From positions 3,319,374 to 3,383,373 of the forward strand of contig NZ_CP048751.1 of NCBI RefSeq assembly GCF_011064825.1: a stretch of 64,000 nucleotides of DNA, in the 5' to 3' direction. Positions 17,678 to 26,192 of this stretch are shown piece after piece; within the stretch, counting starts at the first letter, position 1, and each line of letters starts with the position of its first letter. This DNA is from Brevundimonas mediterranea. Its GTDB lineage: Bacteria > Pseudomonadota > Alphaproteobacteria > Caulobacterales > Caulobacteraceae. The translations under genes and the position numbers were made by a program. A model generated the notes under the pieces. That model was given only the letters and a program-made list of their open reading frames with translations. It had not been told where the DNA came from and ran no database searches.

Positions 17678-18991
17678 TCAGTCAGCCAGGTCGGGATACA
17701 GACGCTCGAATCGCCCCAAGGCTGCAGGGTGAAGCCTGACCGTGACGTGAGTGCGGCCGGCGTCATCCGTGTCGCGGAAGACCACCCGGCCGTGTTCATA
17801 CAGCCAGGCCAGGGCCTCGCCCTGGTCGGGCTCCAGCGTCAGCCGGGTCTCGGGATCGTCGTCGATCAGGCCGGCGATGGTCTGGCGCAGGGGTTCGATT
17901 CCCTCGCCCGTCCAGGCCGAGACGGCGACCGCCTCGCCCGTTTTCGCCAGACGTTCGGCCTGACCCAGCACGGCCTCACGCGCCTCATCGTCCAGCAGGT
18001 CGATCTTGTTCCAGACCTCGAGCACGCGTCGGGTCTTGCCCTCGGGGGTCTCGATCTGTTTCAGCACCGTCTCGACGTCCTTGGCCTGGGCGTCGCTGTC
18101 GGCCGAGGCGATGTCGCGGACGTGCAGGATCAGGTCGGCCTCGCCCACCTCTTCCAGGGTGGCGCGGAAGCTCTCGACCAGTTCGTGCGGCAGGTCGGAG
18201 ATGAAGCCGACGGTGTCCGCCACGATGGCCGGCCGGCCCTGCGGCAGGCGGATGGTTCGCTGGGTCGTGTCCAGGGTGGCGAACAACAGGTCCTTGGCGA
18301 AGACCTCGGATCCCGTCAGCCGGTTGAACAGGGTCGACTTGCCGGCGTTGGTGTAGCCGACCAGGGCGATGGTCGGGAACGGGACCTTCTGGCGCTGTTT
18401 GCGGTGCAGACCGCGCGTGCGGCGCACCTCTTCCAGTTCGGCCTTCAGCCGCACGATCCGGTCAGCGATCAGACGCCGGTCCAGCTCGATCTGGGTTTCG
18501 CCGGGACCGCCGGTCGAGCCGGTGCCGCCGCGCTGTCGCTCCAGGTGGGTCCAGGTCCGCACCAGGCGCGACCGCTCATAGTCGAGCCGCGCCAGTTCGA
18601 CCTGAAGCCGGCCTTCCTTGGTGCGCGCGCGGCGTCCGAAGATTTCCAGGATCAGGCCGGTGCGGTCGATGACCTTCACCTCCCACGCCTTTTCCAGATT
18701 GCGTTGCTGCACCGGGGTCAGGGCGTCATCGATGATGACCGCCTCCGCATCGGCCGCGCGAACCAGGGCGGCCAGTTCCTCGACCTTGCCGCTTCCGAAC
18801 AGGGTGGCAGGCGTGGTCCCACGCAGTCGCACGATCTCTTCAGCGCGCACGTCAAGGTCCAACGCGCGGGCGAGGCCCACGGCTTCCTCAAGGCGCTCGC
18901 TTGCCAGCCGAGGGCTGTCTGAGCGTCGGTCGGGATGGATGACGACCGCCCGGATCAGCGGGACGGCGTGGTCGATCAGTTTGCTGGTCAA
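17678..18991 (-). CDS. hflX: GTPase HflX
   Basis: 437-residue OBG-HflX family GTPase that binds the 50S subunit and rescues or splits stalled ribosomes under stress. N-terminal HflX domain to about residue 190 with GSGKVEEL and RTGLILEIFGRRARTKEG; GTPase domain with G1 ALVGYTNAGKSTLF, G2 TLDTTQR, G3 VADTVGF, G4 NKID and the C-terminal lobe. Begins directly after the hfq stop. The pairing hfq-hflX is very widely conserved. Confidence 0.97.
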   Translation of the reverse strand: MTSKLIDHAVPLIRAVVIHPDRRSDSPRLASERLEEAVGLARALDLDVRAEEIVRLRGTTPATLFGSGKVEELAALVRAADAEAVIIDDALTPVQQRNLEKAWEVKVIDRTGLILEIFGRRARTKEGRLQVELARLDYERSRLVRTWTHLERQRGGTGSTGGPGETQIELDRRLIADRIVRLKAELEEVRRTRGLHRKQRQKVPFPTIALVGYTNAGKSTLFNRLTGSEVFAKDLLFATLDTTQRTIRLPQGRPAIVADTVGFISDLPHELVESFRATLEEVGEADLILHVRDIASADSDAQAKDVETVLKQIETPEGKTRRVLEVWNKIDLLDDEAREAVLGQAERLAKTGEAVAVSAWTGEGIEPLRQTIAGLIDDDPETRLTLEPDQGEALAWLYEHGRVVFRDTDDAGRTHVTVRLHPAALGRFERLYPDLAD

Positions 18992-19237
18992 TCAGTCTTC
19001 TTCGGCGTCGGGCTCGTACAGTTGCACGGGCGCGGACGGCATGATGGTGGAGATGGCGTGCTTGTACACCAGCTGGGACTGGCCATCGCGGCGCAGCAGC
19101 ACACAGAAGTTGTCGAACCAGGTCACGATACCCTGCAGCTTGACCCCATTGACCAAGAAGATGGTCAGCGGCGTCTTGGTCTTGCGGACCGAGTTGAGGA
19201 AGGTGTCCTGAAGGTTCTGACGTTTGTCTTGCGACAT
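18992..19237 (-). CDS. hfq: RNA chaperone Hfq
   Basis: 81-residue Sm-like protein that forms hexamers and pairs small RNAs with mRNAs. Sm1 motif [22 protein letters not shown], Sm2 motif YKHAISTI, proximal-face QDTFLN. Short acidic C-terminal tail (YEPDAEED), as in Caulobacter. Shine-Dalgarno AGGAAA lies 8 bases before ATG. The 106-bp spacer to the transaminase gene (19238-19343) shows no gene and probably holds the hfq promoter. Confidence 0.98.
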   Translation of the reverse strand: MSQDKRQNLQDTFLNSVRKTKTPLTIFLVNGVKLQGIVTWFDNFCVLLRRDGQSQLVYKHAISTIMPSAPVQLYEPDAEED

Positions 19238-19343
19238 GGCAGGTTTTTCCTGTTCTTTGTTGTTCGTCGCCGAGGGAGCGGCGTCGGGGCCGGATGGCGG
19301 CCGGAAGCGACCTTAAACGCCGCCTCCGTGCTCCGGCAACGCC

Positions 19344-20207
19344 CTAAATGGCGTCTCGGCGCGCCTGATCAAGATAGAGCTGACGCAGCTTCAGCGTAAT
19401 CGGTCCCGGCCTGCCGTCGCCAATCTTCGTTCCGTCAATCGAGATCGCCGGAGTGACGAAGGCGCCGGCGGCGGTGAAGAAGGCTTCCCGCGCCCGCTTG
19501 GCCTCCTCGACGCTGAACGGACGCTCGTCCAGTTCGACCCCATGTTCCTTGATCAGCGCCATCAGGCTGGTGCGGGTGCAGCCTTTGAGGATGTTGGCCT
19601 GGGTGTCGCGGGTCCGCAGCTTGCCGTGCTCATCCACGATCCAGGCGTTGGTCGAGGAGCCCTCGGTCACCAGCCCCATATCGTCCACCAGCCAGGCCTC
19701 ATAGGCGCCGGCCTCGCGCGCGGCCTGTTTGGCCAGGATGTTGGGCAAAAGCCCGACCGTCTTGATGTCGCACCGCCCCCAACGGATGTCAGGCTGGGTC
19801 AGGACGGCGACCCCTTTCTGCGCCTGCGCCTCTCCGCGCGCCGGCGAGATCGACTTGGCGGTGACGATGACGCTCGGCGGCGTGCCCGGCGTGGGGAATG
19901 GGTGATCGCGGCGCGCCGTGCCGCGCGTGACCTGTAGATAGACGATGCCGTTCCTCACCCGATTGCGACGGACGGTTTCGCGCAGCACCCGCGTCAGGGA
20001 CGCGACCGACATCGGAATGTCGATGCGCAGTTCGTTCAGGCTGCGGTGCAGGCGCGTCATATGGCCGTCGAAGTCCGCCAGCCGTCCGTCGAACACCGAC
20101 CAGACCTCATAGACCCCGTCCGCGAACTGGAAGCCGCGATCCTCGATATGGACCACGGCCTGGCCATGCGGGCTGTAGGTTCCGTTGACATAGGCGACGC
20201 GGGACAT
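19344..20207 (-). CDS. dat: D-amino-acid transaminase
   Basis: 287-residue class IV PLP aminotransferase. The PLP lysine is in CDIKTVGLLPNILAKQAA and the signature EAWLVDDMGLVTEGSSTNAW follows, with Arg-rich GTARRDHPFP substrate loop, all as in Bacillus DAT. Interconverts D-alanine and D-glutamate for peptidoglycan. The ATG shares one base with the ntrX stop, so the gene rides at the end of the dusB-ntrY-ntrX transcript. A branched-chain transaminase activity cannot be fully excluded. Confidence 0.88.
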   Translation of the reverse strand: MSRVAYVNGTYSPHGQAVVHIEDRGFQFADGVYEVWSVFDGRLADFDGHMTRLHRSLNELRIDIPMSVASLTRVLRETVRRNRVRNGIVYLQVTRGTARRDHPFPTPGTPPSVIVTAKSISPARGEAQAQKGVAVLTQPDIRWGRCDIKTVGLLPNILAKQAAREAGAYEAWLVDDMGLVTEGSSTNAWIVDEHGKLRTRDTQANILKGCTRTSLMALIKEHGVELDERPFSVEEAKRAREAFFTAAGAFVTPAISIDGTKIGDGRPGPITLKLRQLYLDQARRDAI

Positions 20208-21613
20208 CAGGCCGGATCTTCCTCTTCTCCACCGCGGGCCGGCGAGACCCCCAGCGACTTCAACTTACGGTGCAGGGCCGAGCGTTCCATGCCGATGAAG
20301 GCGGCGGTGCGCGAGATATTGCCGCCGAACCGCATGATCTGGGCCGCCAGATACTCCCGCTCGAACACTTCCCGCGCCTCGCGCAGCGGCAGGGCGATGG
20401 TGCGTTCGGCCCCCAGGTTCGAGGAGCCTCCGTTCGACGTCGCCACCTCCTGCGGCAGCATGTCGGCGGTGATCGGTTCGTTCGGATCACCGGTCGCCAG
20501 GATCAGCAGCCGTTCGATGTTGTTGCGCAACTGGCGAATATTGCCCGGCCAGGGATGGACTTGCAGAACCGCCACGGCGTCATCGCCGATGATGCGGCGC
20601 GGCAGGCCTTGCGAGGCGCTGATCGTGTCGACGAAATATTCCACCAGTTCGGTGATGTCCTCGCGCCGTTCCGACAAGGCCGGCACCCGGATCGGCACCA
20701 CGTTCAGACGGTGGAACAGATCCTCGCGGAACCGACCCTCGGCGATCTCGATCTTCAGGTCGCGTGAGGTCGAGGTCACGACCCGCACATCGACCTGCAC
20801 GTCCTGTTCGCCGCCGACGCGACGGAACCGCTGATCGACCAGCACGCGCAGGATGCGGCTCTGGCTCTCACGCGGCATGTCGCTGATCTCATCCAGATAC
20901 AGGGTGCCGTTATGGGCGCGTTCGAACACCCCGATCTTGCGCGGACGGCCGTCCTGGCCTTCCTCGCCGAACAGTTCGACGTCCAGCCGCTCCGGCGTCA
21001 TCCCGGCGGCCGAAATGGCGACGAACTCGGCCCGGGCGCGCGGGCTGGCCTCGTGGATCTGACGCGCGACCAGCTCCTTGCCGGAACCGGCCGGGCCGGC
21101 GATCAGGACCCGGCTGTTGGCCTGGGCCACCTTGGCGATGGTGCCGCGCAGCGCCTGGGCCGCCTGGGACCGGCCGATCAGACCTGACGGGGTCATCGTC
21201 TGGGCCCGCAGACGGCGGTTCTCGCGCTTCAGCGTCGCCGCCTCGATGGCCCTTTCGACCACGACCACCAGTCGGTCAGACTTGAACGGCTTTTCGATGA
21301 AGTCATAGGCGCCGCGCTTCAGGGCCGTCACCGCCGTCTCGATATTGCCGTGCCCCGAGATCATTACCACAGGCAGGTCGGGGTCGATCTCCTTGACCAC
21401 CTCCAGCAGCTCCAGCCCGTCCAGACCGCCGCCCTGCATCCAGATGTCGAGGATCGCCAGCGACGGCTTCCTCGCGCGGATAGCAGCCAGGGCCTCGTCG
21501 GAGTTGGCGGCTACGCGCACGGCGTGCCCCTCGTCCTCGAGCAGGCCCGAAACCAGATCGCGGATGTCCGCCTCGTCATCGACGACCAGAATGTCGGAAC
21601 CGGTAGGTCGCAT
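20207..21613 (-). CDS. ntrX: Nitrogen assimilation response regulator NtrX
   Basis: 468 residues: receiver domain (1-125, phospho-acceptor Asp56 in LAILDIWMQ, Lys108 in KPF), AAA+ domain (145-385, Walker A GPAGSGKE 173-180, Walker B TLYLDEI 237-243) and a Fis-type HTH at the end (ISRTAAFIGMERSALHRKLKSLGV). The loop between ELFG and GVFE (213-231) reads GEEGQDGRPRKI; the GAFTGA motif needed for sigma-54 contact is absent, suggesting it regulates sigma-70 promoters or acts mainly as a DNA-binding protein. Cognate kinase gene ntrY lies 10 bases upstream. Confidence 0.95.
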   Translation of the reverse strand: MRPTGSDILVVDDEADIRDLVSGLLEDEGHAVRVAANSDEALAAIRARKPSLAILDIWMQGGGLDGLELLEVVKEIDPDLPVVMISGHGNIETAVTALKRGAYDFIEKPFKSDRLVVVVERAIEAATLKRENRRLRAQTMTPSGLIGRSQAAQALRGTIAKVAQANSRVLIAGPAGSGKELVARQIHEASPRARAEFVAISAAGMTPERLDVELFGEEGQDGRPRKIGVFERAHNGTLYLDEISDMPRESQSRILRVLVDQRFRRVGGEQDVQVDVRVVTSTSRDLKIEIAEGRFREDLFHRLNVVPIRVPALSERREDITELVEYFVDTISASQGLPRRIIGDDAVAVLQVHPWPGNIRQLRNNIERLLILATGDPNEPITADMLPQEVATSNGGSSNLGAERTIALPLREAREVFEREYLAAQIMRFGGNISRTAAFIGMERSALHRKLKSLGVSPARGGEEEDPA

Positions 21614-21623
21614 CTTGCCTCGC

Positions 21624-23891
21624 TTATTCGGCGACGACGGTCTGGAGCTTGCGCTCCGTCACGTCGCCGGTCTTGCCGTGGGGTTTCAAGGGAAAAATCA
21701 GGCACACCCGCGCGCCGCGCAGGGTCTCGGCGTCGGCCAGCTTCAGCTCGCCGCCGTGGTCCTCGCAAATGCGTTTGACGATGGCCAAGCCCAGGCCCGT
21801 GCCCTTCTCGCGCGTGGTGACATAGGGTTCGGTCAGACGGTCGCGGTCCTTGGCCGGCAGGCCGACCCCGTCGTCCTCGACCACGAAGGTCGCCGTGCCG
21901 TTTTCAACGACCAGGGAGGCGATTATGCCCTCGGCCTCTGACGCCGCGTCTTCCCCGGCCGCCAGACGGCGAGCGGCGACGGACTCGCCTGCGTTCTTCA
22001 GAATATTGATCAGGGCCTGGCCCACCATGCGGGCGTCGCAACGCAGCGTGGCCTTGGGCAGGGGCTCGTCCATATCCACGACGATGTCAGCGGCGGCGAC
22101 CCGCTGGGCAAACACGGCCTCGCGCAGCATCTCCGCCGGATTGGCCGAGCCGAAGCGCGGCGCCGGCATACGGGCGAAAGACGAGAACTCGTCCACCATC
22201 CGGCCAATATCGCCGACCTGACGGATGATGGTGTCGGTGCAGCGGTCGAAGATCTCGACCTCGTCCACCTTGTCGCGATATTTCCGTTTCAGCCGTTCGG
22301 CCGAGAGCTGGATCGGCGTCAGCGGGTTCTTGATCTCGTGGGCGATACGACGGGCCACGTCGCGCCAGGCGGCGTTGCGTTGAGCGGTGACCAGCCGGGT
22401 GATGTCGTCGAAGGTCAGGACCATCTCGCCGCCCTGCCCGCCCTCGATCCGGACCCGCAGTCTCTGGGTCTCGCCGCCGCGGCTGACATCGATGTCTTCT
22501 TCGATATGGGCCTCGACCCGGCCGACCAGGTCGCTCAGCTCGGGCGAAAGCGCTGCCAGTTCGTGGCCCAGAACCTCGTCTTCTTCGATGTGCAGCAGTT
22601 GCAGAGCGCTGTCGTTGATCGCCGAAACCCGCCCACGCCGGTCCAGGCCGATAACCCCGGCGCTGACGCCCGACAGCACGGTCTCGATGAACCGGCTGCG
22701 GTTCTGGGCGTCGTCGCTGGCCGCCTTCAACGCGGTCTGTTGCGCCTGAAGATCACCGGTCATGCGATTGAAGGCGTCGGAAAGCAAAGCGATTTCGGCC
22801 GGGGCGCCCTGGCTGTCCACACGGGCGCTGAAATCGCCGCCCGCCACCTGGTCCGCCGCCTGCACGAGACGCCCGATCGGGGCGGAGATGCTGCTGGCCG
22901 CCGACATGCCCAGCCATACGGCGCCGACCAGAACCAGCAGCGCCGTCTCCAGATAGCTGAGGATGAAGGCCGACTGGATCCGCGACCGGCTTTCCTGGGC
23001 CTCGCGATAGGCTTCGATCGACTGGATGGAGGCGTTCATCCGCGCGACCAGCCCATCTTGCAGGGGCCGCACCAGATAGAGATAGGCGTCGCCATAGGCC
23101 GGCAGGGCGATGATGGATCGAACCGTGTCGGGGTTCTGCGTCACGTCGGTCGGCGGTTCTCCACCTTGGGCCGCGTCCTCCAGATAGGTCCGGGGGGGCG
23201 CCAGATAAGGCGGCGCGTCGGGCCGTTCCGCGCGCGCCAGAACCTGGCCGTCGCCATTCAGGATGTAGATGGCGGGATAGCCGAAAATCTCCCCGACCTG
23301 GGCGAGGGCGTCATTGAACTGGATCCGGTCGTCGAACAGGCCGCGTGCGCTATCCAGCTGATCGGAGATCGTCACCAGATCCGCGTCCACCGTCGTGGCG
23401 ACATCCCGGATATAGGCGCGCCCGACCACAGCGCCGTTCTCGACCGAAGCCTGGACATTCTGGCTGAACCACTGGTCGACGCCCCGCGTCACCAGCAGGC
23501 CGAACACCAGGGCGATCAACACCGCCGGAACGACGGCCACCATGGAGAACAGGGCGACGAACCTCAGGTGCAGCCGCGACCCCGCGTCACCCGTGCTGCG
23601 CGCCAGGGCCAGGACCCGTCGCCCGACGATAAAGGCCAGACCCGATATCAGCGCCAGATTGGCCAGCAGGACGAACAGCACCGCCTGGCTGGTCGATCCC
23701 CGCGCCGTGCCGGATGTCGCACCGGGCGCCGCCGCCACCAGCCAAACCGCCGCGGCGGTTATGACGACCGCGATGAAATAGGCGAACCCGAACCCCGCCC
23801 GGGCGCGTTCCGCGTCGAAACGCCCCCAGAACGACTCATCCACCGACACGGTGTCGGTTGAAGAGGCCGCAGGTGAAGGCGTATCCGTCAT
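21624..23891 (-). CDS. ntrY: Sensor histidine kinase NtrY
   Basis: 755-residue membrane kinase. Three to four N-terminal transmembrane helices (about residues 30-130 and again near 310), an extracytoplasmic segment between them, HAMP (SSISAPIGRLVQAADQVAGG), a PAS domain (SGVSAGVIGLDRRGRVSAIN), the HisKA H-box AHEIKNPLTPIQLSAERLKR near residue 513 and an HATPase domain with NILKNAGE, DDGVGLP and GTGLGLAIVKRI. Phosphorylates NtrX; in alphaproteobacteria the pair links nitrogen, redox and envelope control. Its ATG overlaps the dusB stop by 4 bases. Confidence 0.96.
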   Translation of the reverse strand: MTDTPSPAASSTDTVSVDESFWGRFDAERARAGFGFAYFIAVVITAAAVWLVAAAPGATSGTARGSTSQAVLFVLLANLALISGLAFIVGRRVLALARSTGDAGSRLHLRFVALFSMVAVVPAVLIALVFGLLVTRGVDQWFSQNVQASVENGAVVGRAYIRDVATTVDADLVTISDQLDSARGLFDDRIQFNDALAQVGEIFGYPAIYILNGDGQVLARAERPDAPPYLAPPRTYLEDAAQGGEPPTDVTQNPDTVRSIIALPAYGDAYLYLVRPLQDGLVARMNASIQSIEAYREAQESRSRIQSAFILSYLETALLVLVGAVWLGMSAASSISAPIGRLVQAADQVAGGDFSARVDSQGAPAEIALLSDAFNRMTGDLQAQQTALKAASDDAQNRSRFIETVLSGVSAGVIGLDRRGRVSAINDSALQLLHIEEDEVLGHELAALSPELSDLVGRVEAHIEEDIDVSRGGETQRLRVRIEGGQGGEMVLTFDDITRLVTAQRNAAWRDVARRIAHEIKNPLTPIQLSAERLKRKYRDKVDEVEIFDRCTDTIIRQVGDIGRMVDEFSSFARMPAPRFGSANPAEMLREAVFAQRVAAADIVVDMDEPLPKATLRCDARMVGQALINILKNAGESVAARRLAAGEDAASEAEGIIASLVVENGTATFVVEDDGVGLPAKDRDRLTEPYVTTREKGTGLGLAIVKRICEDHGGELKLADAETLRGARVCLIFPLKPHGKTGDVTERKLQTVVAE

Positions 23892-24943
23892 GCCACAGCA
23901 GTGTCCACTAACTGTGGCTCATCTTCAACATCCGACTTGTTCATCTTCGGCAAAATTTCGCGCCAAAGATCCGCCATCGCCGCCTCGACGGCCAGAGGCT
24001 CATCCAGACGGCAAATTATTGCCTTTGCCTCGCGGCGGTGTTGCGGATCAGCCGGCCAGGGCGCCTGCTCAATGTACCAGCCCAGGTGTTTGCGGAACAT
24101 ACGCAGCCCCAGCGGGAGTCCGTAGAATTCCACCGATGCCCGCAAATGCTCGACGACAATCCCAAGTCGCGCCTCTGGCCCCGGCTCATCCAGCGAAACC
24201 CCGTCGATCAGCGCCCGCTCCAGGTGGGCCGCCAGCCATGGCCGTCCATAGACGCCCCGCCCCAGCATCAGGCCGTCGGCGCCCGATTGGGCCAGGGCCT
24301 GGCGGGCCGCTTCCGCCGTGGTGATGTCGCCGTTGACGATGACCGGTATGCCGACCGCCGCCTTGACCTCGCCCACCGCCGCCCAGTCGGCCACGCCGGT
24401 ATAGAACTGCTTGCGCGTGCGGCCGTGGACCGTCACCGCCCTGACCCCGATCTCTTCAGCCCGCTTCGCCAGTTCGGCCGCGTTGCGGCTGTCGTCGTCC
24501 CAGCCCAGCCGCATCTTCACCGTCACCGGCCGGCTGGTCGCCTGGACCGCCGCCTCCATGATGCGACAGGCCAAATCCGGGGTCCGCATCAGGGCCGAGC
24601 CGGCGGCGGAGCCTGTGACCTCCTTGGCCGGACAGCCGAAGTTCAGATCGACGATGTCCGCGCCCGCCTTTTCCGCCATCCGCGCGCCCTCGGCCATCTG
24701 GCCCGGATCGCGCCCGACCAACTGGATCACCGTCAGCGGCAGGCCGGCGCCCACCGCCGCGCGTCGCACCACGTCGGGGCGTTCGCGCGCCAGCTCCTTG
24801 GCCGCCACCATCTCGGTCGCCACATAGGCCGCGCCCAGCCGCGAGGCGAGCACGCGGAACGGCAGGTCGGTCACGCCCGTCATGGGCGCCATCAGCACCT
24901 GGCCGGGCACGGTCACGTCGCCGATCTGTAAAGTCTTGGCCAT
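23888..24943 (-). CDS. dusB: tRNA-dihydrouridine synthase B (NifR3)
   Basis: 351-residue FMN enzyme reducing uridines in the tRNA D-loop. Signature VLMAPMTGVTDLPFRVLASR at the start, DLNFGCPAKEVTGSAAGSAL with the catalytic Cys, VTVKMRLGWDDDSRN, VTVHGRTRKQFYTG and GADGLMLGRGVYGRPW. ATG 24943 chosen: AAAGG 6 bases upstream and the conserved core follows at once; an in-frame ATG 6 codons earlier is possible. In most alphaproteobacteria this gene (nifR3) is followed by ntrB and ntrC; here it overlaps ntrY directly. Confidence 0.96.
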   Translation of the reverse strand: MAKTLQIGDVTVPGQVLMAPMTGVTDLPFRVLASRLGAAYVATEMVAAKELARERPDVVRRAAVGAGLPLTVIQLVGRDPGQMAEGARMAEKAGADIVDLNFGCPAKEVTGSAAGSALMRTPDLACRIMEAAVQATSRPVTVKMRLGWDDDSRNAAELAKRAEEIGVRAVTVHGRTRKQFYTGVADWAAVGEVKAAVGIPVIVNGDITTAEAARQALAQSGADGLMLGRGVYGRPWLAAHLERALIDGVSLDEPGPEARLGIVVEHLRASVEFYGLPLGLRMFRKHLGWYIEQAPWPADPQHRREAKAIICRLDEPLAVEAAMADLWREILPKMNKSDVEDEPQLVDTAVA

Positions 24944-25036
24944 TCGCGCCTTTCGCAGCATCCAACACCCCCTCGTCAAGCCTGACGGCGGCGGATTGAT
25001 GTTTCGTCGCGCGACGGCGCGCTCTAGAAGGCCGGC

Positions 25037-26191
25037 ATGAGTTTCTCGGGCATCATCGTCGCGGCCGGATCCGGTTCGCGCGCCGGCGGCGACAAACAGT
25101 GGCGCGCCCTGGGCGGCAAGCCCGTGCTGCGCTGGTCGGCTGAGGCGCTGCTGAACGCCGGCGCCGACGAGCTGGTGGTCGTGGTGGCTGCCGGCGCCGA
25201 AGACCGCGCGGCCGAAACCCTTGCCGGCCTGTCGAACTGGCGGACCGTGGCGGGCGGCGCCGTCCGAGCCGAGTCGGTCAGCGCGGGTCTTGCGGCCCTC
25301 ACCAGCGGCCCCGACGGGCCGGTGTTGATCCATGACGCCGCCCGCCCTCTGCTGGACCGCGCCGTCATCGACCGGCTGATCGCGGCCCTGGACCATGCCG
25401 ACGGCGCCCTGCCCGCCCTGCCCGTGGCCGACAGCCTGCGGCGCGGCGCAGACGGTCTGATGGCGGGCGTGGTCGAACGCGACGGCCTGTGGCGGGCCCA
25501 GACGCCTCAGGCCTTCCGGCGCGATACGATAGAGGCCGCTTACGCCGCCTGGACCGGAACCGAGGCACCGACCGACGAAGCCGCGGTCGTCCAACGCCAC
25601 GGCGGCCGCGTCGCCCTGGTCGAGGGCGATCCCCGCCTGATGAAACTGACCTATCCCGAGGATTTCGCCATGGCCGAGGCCCTGTTGTCGCAACAGACCC
25701 GCTACCAGACCCGGATCGGCTCCGGCTATGACGTCCACCGCTGGGGTCCGGGCGGTTCGGTCTGGCTCTGCGGGATCGAGGTGCCGCATGACCAGACACT
25801 GATCGGCCATTCCGACGCGGACGCCGGTCTGCACGCCCTGACCGACGCGCTTCTCGGCGCCATCGCCGAGGGCGACATCGGCGATCACTTCCCGCCGACC
25901 GATCCGAAGTGGAAGGGCGCGTCTTCCGACCTCTTCCTGCTGCACGCCGCCCAGCTTGTCGCCGCGCGCGGCGGTCGGATCGTCAATGTTGACGTCACCC
26001 TGATCTGCGAACGCCCCAAGGTGAAGCCGCACCGCCAGGCCATGCGCGAACGGATCGCCGGCCTTTTGGCGCTCCCGCTGGACGCCGTCAGCGTCAAGGC
26101 CACCACGACCGAGGGTCTGGGCTTCACCGGCCGGGGGGAAGGCCTGGCCGCCCAGGCGGTTGCGACGGTCGAGACGCCCGTTTCCGCCTGA
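25037..26191 (+). CDS. ispDF: Bifunctional IspD/IspF
   Basis: 384-residue fusion for two steps of the MEP isoprenoid pathway. Residues 1-220 are the CTP:methylerythritol-4-phosphate cytidylyltransferase ([49 protein letters not shown]). Residues 225-384 are the methylerythritol 2,4-cyclodiphosphate synthase ([71 protein letters not shown]), zinc ligands intact. The fusion is typical of alphaproteobacteria. Divergent from dusB across a 93-bp spacer; converges with the next gene. Confidence 0.97.
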   Translation: MSFSGIIVAAGSGSRAGGDKQWRALGGKPVLRWSAEALLNAGADELVVVVAAGAEDRAAETLAGLSNWRTVAGGAVRAESVSAGLAALTSGPDGPVLIHDAARPLLDRAVIDRLIAALDHADGALPALPVADSLRRGADGLMAGVVERDGLWRAQTPQAFRRDTIEAAYAAWTGTEAPTDEAAVVQRHGGRVALVEGDPRLMKLTYPEDFAMAEALLSQQTRYQTRIGSGYDVHRWGPGGSVWLCGIEVPHDQTLIGHSDADAGLHALTDALLGAIAEGDIGDHFPPTDPKWKGASSDLFLLHAAQLVAARGGRIVNVDVTLICERPKVKPHRQAMRERIAGLLALPLDAVSVKATTTEGLGFTGRGEGLAAQAVATVETPVSA

Positions 26192-26192
26192 A

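Noticed and set aside
16100..18922. 940-codon plus-strand open frame over the antiporter and hflX
   Set aside because: Spans two confidently identified minus-strand genes and their junction; low-complexity Gln/Arg/Gly protein with no domain.
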